From: an uncultured Clostridia bacterium
Lineage (GTDB): Bacteria; Bacillota; Clostridia; Oscillospirales; Acutalibacteraceae
DNA length: 64,000 nucleotides
NCBI GenBank assembly: GCA_947625785.1
Contig: CANQPS010000007.1
Span: 1 to 64,000, forward strand
Reading direction: 5' to 3'
The translations under genes were made by a program, and so were the position numbers. Positions 60,630 to 64,000 of the stretch are shown here, in pieces. How positions within the stretch are numbered: the first letter of the stretch is position 1; every line of letters starts with the position of its first letter. The notes beneath the pieces were generated by a model. That model searched no databases, had not been told where the DNA came from, and saw only the letters and a program-made list of their open reading frames with translations.

Positions 60630-61721
60630 ATGTTAGAAGTTGTGAAGAAGTTAAATTGGAAAAGCTTATTTAATATTGCAGTTATGATTTTTTCAATAAT
60701 ACTTATGATTTATTTTGTAATATCAAAAGACGGTTTACTTGATTTATTGAGAAGTGATTTAAAAATATCAGTATTTTGGGTATCTATGGCATTTGCATTT
60801 CAATTTTTAAATTATTTATTGGACAGTTATTTAATATATATATTTGTTAAAAGAACTGTTCCTGAATTTAAATTTAAAAGTGCTTTTAAAGTATCAATGG
60901 TAGGACAGTTTTTTTCAGCCGTTACTCCGGGAGCGTCAGGCGGTCAGCCTATGCAGATATTTATGTTAAATCAGTATGGTATAAGTATAGCCACCGCAAC
61001 GGCAAGTCAAATACAAAAATTTCTTGTATATCAATCAACTCTTGTTTTATACAGTATTTTTGCTATATTTATAAGATTTAATTATTTTAAAGAAAACTTA
61101 GAGCCTTATATATGGATACTCGCACTCATAGGATTTATAACGCAGGCTATTGTAATAGTATTTATATTATTAGTATCCTACAACCGAGGACTAACACATA
61201 AAATACTATCTTGGGGATTTAAGCTATTAGGTAAATTACATATAGTTAAAAATCCACAGAAAAAAATGGAGGATTTTTCAAATCAGCTTGATGTTTTCCA
61301 TAAACATAATAAGGAAATGTTTAAAAGTGTTAAATTTGTGATAAAAGCATTTTCTGCTATGATAATATTATTAACAATTGTGTATATAATGCCGTTTTTC
61401 ATATATAAGAGTTTTTATTCCGATGGAACGGAAAGTGTAATTAATATGTTATGTTCGCAATCCTTTGTATCGATGGTATCGAGTTTAGTTCCGACACCGG
61501 GTGCATCAGGAGCGGCGGAGTTAAGTTTTGGAATATTTTTTGGCGGAACATTTACAGCAACTACAATGAAGTCAGCAATAGTATTATGGCGAACAACAAC
61601 ATATTTTGTTACAATTATATTTGGTGTACCTTTTGCAAGATTATCAAAAAAATTGTCTTATACAAAAACAGAATCAAAGGAAGAATTTGTACAAAGAGAA
61701 ACAGAAAATATTAAAAAATAG
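60630..61721 (+). CDS. LPG-synthase TM / YbhN-like flippase family membrane protein
   Basis: A 363-aa multi-helix membrane protein with the two family-typical glycine-rich segments, TPGASGGQP (about 103-111) and PTPGASGAAE (about 290-300). Relatives are the membrane domain of MprF (lysylphosphatidylglycerol synthase) and AglD/YbhN proteins. No aminoacyl-transfer domain is attached, so it cannot be full MprF. It probably handles lipids or lipid-linked sugars together with the two glycosyltransferases that follow. Start ATG 60630 follows GGGGTAG. A TTG at 60615 is less likely. Confidence 0.82.
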   Translation: MLEVVKKLNWKSLFNIAVMIFSIILMIYFVISKDGLLDLLRSDLKISVFWVSMAFAFQFLNYLLDSYLIYIFVKRTVPEFKFKSAFKVSMVGQFFSAVTPGASGGQPMQIFMLNQYGISIATATASQIQKFLVYQSTLVLYSIFAIFIRFNYFKENLEPYIWILALIGFITQAIVIVFILLVSYNRGLTHKILSWGFKLLGKLHIVKNPQKKMEDFSNQLDVFHKHNKEMFKSVKFVIKAFSAMIILLTIVYIMPFFIYKSFYSDGTESVINMLCSQSFVSMVSSLVPTPGASGAAELSFGIFFGGTFTATTMKSAIVLWRTTTYFVTIIFGVPFARLSKKLSYTKTESKEEFVQRETENIKK

Positions 61722-61736
61722 GGGATATGATAAACT

Positions 61737-62705
61737 ATGAAAAATTTAAAAACAGATATAAAAGTCAGTGTTATCATACCAATTTATGATGTTGAAAAGT
61801 ATATAGATAGATGTCTTAATTCTGTTAAAAATCAGAGTTTTACTGATTTTGAAGTTATAATGATAAATGATGGCTCTCCCGATAAATCGAAAGATATAGC
61901 CCAAAAATATGTGGATACAGACGAAAGATTTACACTTATAAATCAGGAAAATCAAGGTATTGCAAATGTAAGAAATAAGGGTTTAACTCTTGCAAAAGGA
62001 GAATATATTTGTTTTGTTGACAGCGATGATTTTTGTACAAAGGATTATCTGGAAAAGTTATATAATACTGCGAAAAAAAATAATGCGGATATAGTTTGTT
62101 GTGCATTTAGTGTTTATAACGAAAACAATAGTAAAAATCGTATGGTCAATACCAGAAATCTCAAAGGTGGTACATATTCAAATAAACAAGCAACAAATCT
62201 TGTCATAAGAGATTATACTCTTAAAGCATATTTGTGGAATAAAATCTGGAAACGAGATTTATTTATAAAAAATAATATTTTATTTCCTCATATGAATTGT
62301 TTTGAAGACGCTGTTGTAGTACCTAAATTAATGCATTTTGCAAATAAACTTGTTGCAATAGATGATTGCTGCTACTATTATGTAATCAGAGATACAAGTG
62401 CATTGACTAAACATACTACTTTCAAAACATTAAATGAATATCTTATTATAATGGAGATATTAAGAAACTTTTTTGAAGAAAATAATATTTATGATTTATA
62501 TAAATATTCTTTCAGATATTATAGTGTTTTAAAAAAATTATGTACATTTAAAATGTTGCGTGAGGTATATAAAAATATAGAAACTCGTAAAGGTTTTATA
62601 AAAAATTATATCAATATTATAAAATATGTAAATTATACCATTAGTAAAAATTATGTAAATAAAAAACTTGATGGTAAATACAAAGATATAGTGAAGAAAT
62701 ATTAA
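61737..62705 (+). CDS. Family 2 glycosyltransferase
   Basis: A 322-aa GT-A glycosyltransferase. VSVIIPIYDVEKYID opens the fold, and INDGSPDKS and the VDSDDFC metal site (about 95-101) complete the nucleotide-sugar site. The basic C-terminal half is typical of cell-surface polysaccharide or teichoic acid transferases. It follows the flippase-like gene by 15 bp and is closely similar to the next gene, suggesting tandem duplication. Confidence 0.92.
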   Translation: MKNLKTDIKVSVIIPIYDVEKYIDRCLNSVKNQSFTDFEVIMINDGSPDKSKDIAQKYVDTDERFTLINQENQGIANVRNKGLTLAKGEYICFVDSDDFCTKDYLEKLYNTAKKNNADIVCCAFSVYNENNSKNRMVNTRNLKGGTYSNKQATNLVIRDYTLKAYLWNKIWKRDLFIKNNILFPHMNCFEDAVVVPKLMHFANKLVAIDDCCYYYVIRDTSALTKHTTFKTLNEYLIIMEILRNFFEENNIYDLYKYSFRYYSVLKKLCTFKMLREVYKNIETRKGFIKNYINIIKYVNYTISKNYVNKKLDGKYKDIVKKY

Positions 62706-62731
62706 ATTTTAGAAAGGATAAGGTATTAATT

Positions 62732-63739
62732 ATGAGTACAAGTCCTATAATCAGTGTTATTGTACCAATGTACAATGTAGAAAATTATATACGCAAATGT
62801 TTAAAGTCACTTCAAAATCAAAAGTTTAAGGACTTTGAGGTTTTGATGATAAATGATGGCTCTCCTGATAAAACGGTCGATATTGCCAGAGAATTTGCCA
62901 AAAAGGATAAAAGGTTTCGTCTTATACATCGTGATAATGGCGGACTTAGTGCGGCAAGAAATACAGGCATAAAGTTTTCTAAGGGAGAATATTTATCATT
63001 TGTTGACGGAGATGATTTTGTTAGTCCAACATATTTATTGACTATGTATAATGCAATTATATCAACAGGTGCAGATATGGCATATTGTCGTTATAGATTT
63101 AATTTCCCTAAAAATGACATAAATGTTACCCCACCTCTTAGAATGAGAAAACAAGTCGCATCTTCTCAAAAAGCTATGAAAATGCTTATAAGTGATTTTG
63201 TAATGCATCACTATGCGTGGAATAAACTATATAAGAAATCCTTATTTACAGACAACAATATAAGATATTTGGATATGTATTTTGAGGATATATCTACTAC
63301 ACCAAGATTATTGTATTATGCAAATAAAATTGCGATTACAGATGATTATTCTTATTATTATGTTAAAAGGCCCGGCAGCATAATGGCAACTATGAATGCT
63401 AAAAAGATTAACGATTATGTAGGTGCATATGGAATAATGAGAAATTTCTATGAGCAAAAAAATTGTTATCCGCAGTATAGAACTCGTATGAGAGAACTTG
63501 GTTGGCGTATAAAATATATTAATTATTATTCTGTATTAAAAATGCACACAGTAAGTTTGTGTCCAAGGGGCGTTATTGAAAATCTTAAAAATTCCAGAAA
63601 AACTTTATATTATTTTAAATCTGATAACTATAAAGTTTGTAATGGGATACCAAAAGTACCTTATCCGGTTGTACAACCGGAAAATAACTTAAAAAAAATA
63701 AAATATTTCTTAGGAGAAACATTATCTTATGGAAAATAA
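62732..63739 (+). CDS. Family 2 glycosyltransferase, paralogue of the preceding gene
   Basis: A 335-aa GT-A enzyme with VSVIVPMYNVENYI-like start (here ISVIVPMYNVENYI), INDGSPDKT and VDGDDFV in place of the DSDD metal site, and the HYAWNKLYKKSLF segment also present in the upstream gene. It was probably duplicated from the same ancestor. Start follows GAAAGGATAAGG. Its end overlaps the next gene by 11 bases. Confidence 0.92.
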   Translation: MSTSPIISVIVPMYNVENYIRKCLKSLQNQKFKDFEVLMINDGSPDKTVDIAREFAKKDKRFRLIHRDNGGLSAARNTGIKFSKGEYLSFVDGDDFVSPTYLLTMYNAIISTGADMAYCRYRFNFPKNDINVTPPLRMRKQVASSQKAMKMLISDFVMHHYAWNKLYKKSLFTDNNIRYLDMYFEDISTTPRLLYYANKIAITDDYSYYYVKRPGSIMATMNAKKINDYVGAYGIMRNFYEQKNCYPQYRTRMRELGWRIKYINYYSVLKMHTVSLCPRGVIENLKNSRKTLYYFKSDNYKVCNGIPKVPYPVVQPENNLKKIKYFLGETLSYGK

Positions 63740-64000
63740 ATGGAAAGAAAATCTTATAAAAATAAAACCATACGTTGCAGGTGAGCAGTCAGATGATAAA
63801 GATATTATAAAGTTAAACGCAAATGAAAATCCGTATCCGCCATCGCCAATGGTACAAAAAATTATCAGCGAATTTGATTACAGAAATCTAAATAAATATC
63901 CAAATTCTGATTCAACTATCTTGAAAAATGCGATAGCAAACAGATTTAAAGTTAATAAAAATAATGTTTTTGTAGGAAATGGTTCAGATGATGTAATAGC
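63729..64000 (+). CDS. hisC: Histidinol-phosphate aminotransferase-like protein (partial, cut by window end)
   Basis: An ATG at 63729, preceded by TTAGGAG and lying within the end of the previous gene, opens a frame to the window edge (about 90 residues). It has the class II aminotransferase start IKPYVAGEQ, then KLNANENPYPPSP and NVFVGNGSDDVI, as in HisC. HisC makes histidinol phosphate. Paralogues act on aromatic amino acids or, in polysaccharide loci, as sugar-nucleotide related fusions, so its context with glycosyltransferases leaves some doubt. Confidence 0.82.
   Translation, partial: MENKWKENLIKIKPYVAGEQSDDKDIIKLNANENPYPPSPMVQKIISEFDYRNLNKYPNSDSTILKNAIANRFKVNKNNVFVGNGSDDVI

Noticed and set aside
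60630..61721. Full MprF lysyl-phosphatidylglycerol synthase
   Set aside because: The protein ends after the membrane domain. The soluble aminoacyl-transfer domain is absent.

Overview
The window is an AT-rich (by eye roughly 30% GC) chromosomal segment that reads as a low-GC anaerobic Clostridia member, most likely Oscillospiraceae/Ruminococcaceae-like and possibly gut-associated. Reasons are the DapL route to diaminopimelate, pyruvate phosphate dikinase, BioW, a VanW-family wall protein, an ANTAR regulator, a glmU-prs-pth-mfd gene order like that of Bacillus, frequent TTG starts (at least seven genes), and tight operons ended by strong U-tailed hairpins. No phage, CRISPR array, rRNA or tRNA gene was found. 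Genus is inference.

Layout. 1-103: the right end of what looks like an IS605-type TnpB element. 276-4444: gapA, then recD2-comF. 4511-6634 (minus): a zinc-ribbon membrane protein with three families of tandem repeats. 7049-15723: a glutamine-nitrogen/pyrimidine operon of a glutamine synthetase-like protein, an ANTAR regulator, carA, a carB-dapF fusion and pyrG. A GC-rich hairpin repeat follows, then dapL. 17245-18954 (minus): smr, PP2C phosphatase and an unknown gene. 19142-20926: a Ser/Asn/Asp-rich membrane protein and a radical SAM protein. 20999-26714: alr, polA, an arginine-phosphatase-like protein, rimI, tsaD. 26890-29532 (minus): ppdK. 29820-35999: a shortened glmU, prs, pth, mfd. 36048-36827 (minus): tatD.

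36998-41968: a complete biotin operon bioW-F-B-D-A behind a consensus promoter overlapped by a BirA-type operator. 42079-47432: an FMN riboswitch with terminator controlling ribD-ribE-ribBA-ribH, followed by a HAD phosphatase and an EamA transporter that probably belong to the same pathway. 47489-49482 (minus): a CrtO-like acyltransferase, rsmE, mtnN. 49707-54060: cinA and secA. 54109-58326 (minus): an ABC exporter pair, a glycolipid-type glycosyltransferase and a serpin lipoprotein. 58589-64000: a VanW-family protein with a 12-bp minisatellite, a flippase-like membrane protein, two GT2 glycosyltransferases and the start of a hisC-like gene.

Most of the window is housekeeping. The strongest candidates for something new are: (a) the glutamine synthetase-like protein with several altered active-site residues, paired with an ANTAR regulator whose receiver domain lacks the phospho-acceptor Asp, upstream of three glutamine-using enzymes; (b) the in-frame CarB-DapF fusion; (c) the HAD enzyme in the riboflavin operon as a candidate for the missing pathway phosphatase; (d) a serpin with a non-canonical hinge; and (e) an ABC ATPase with a degenerate signature motif.
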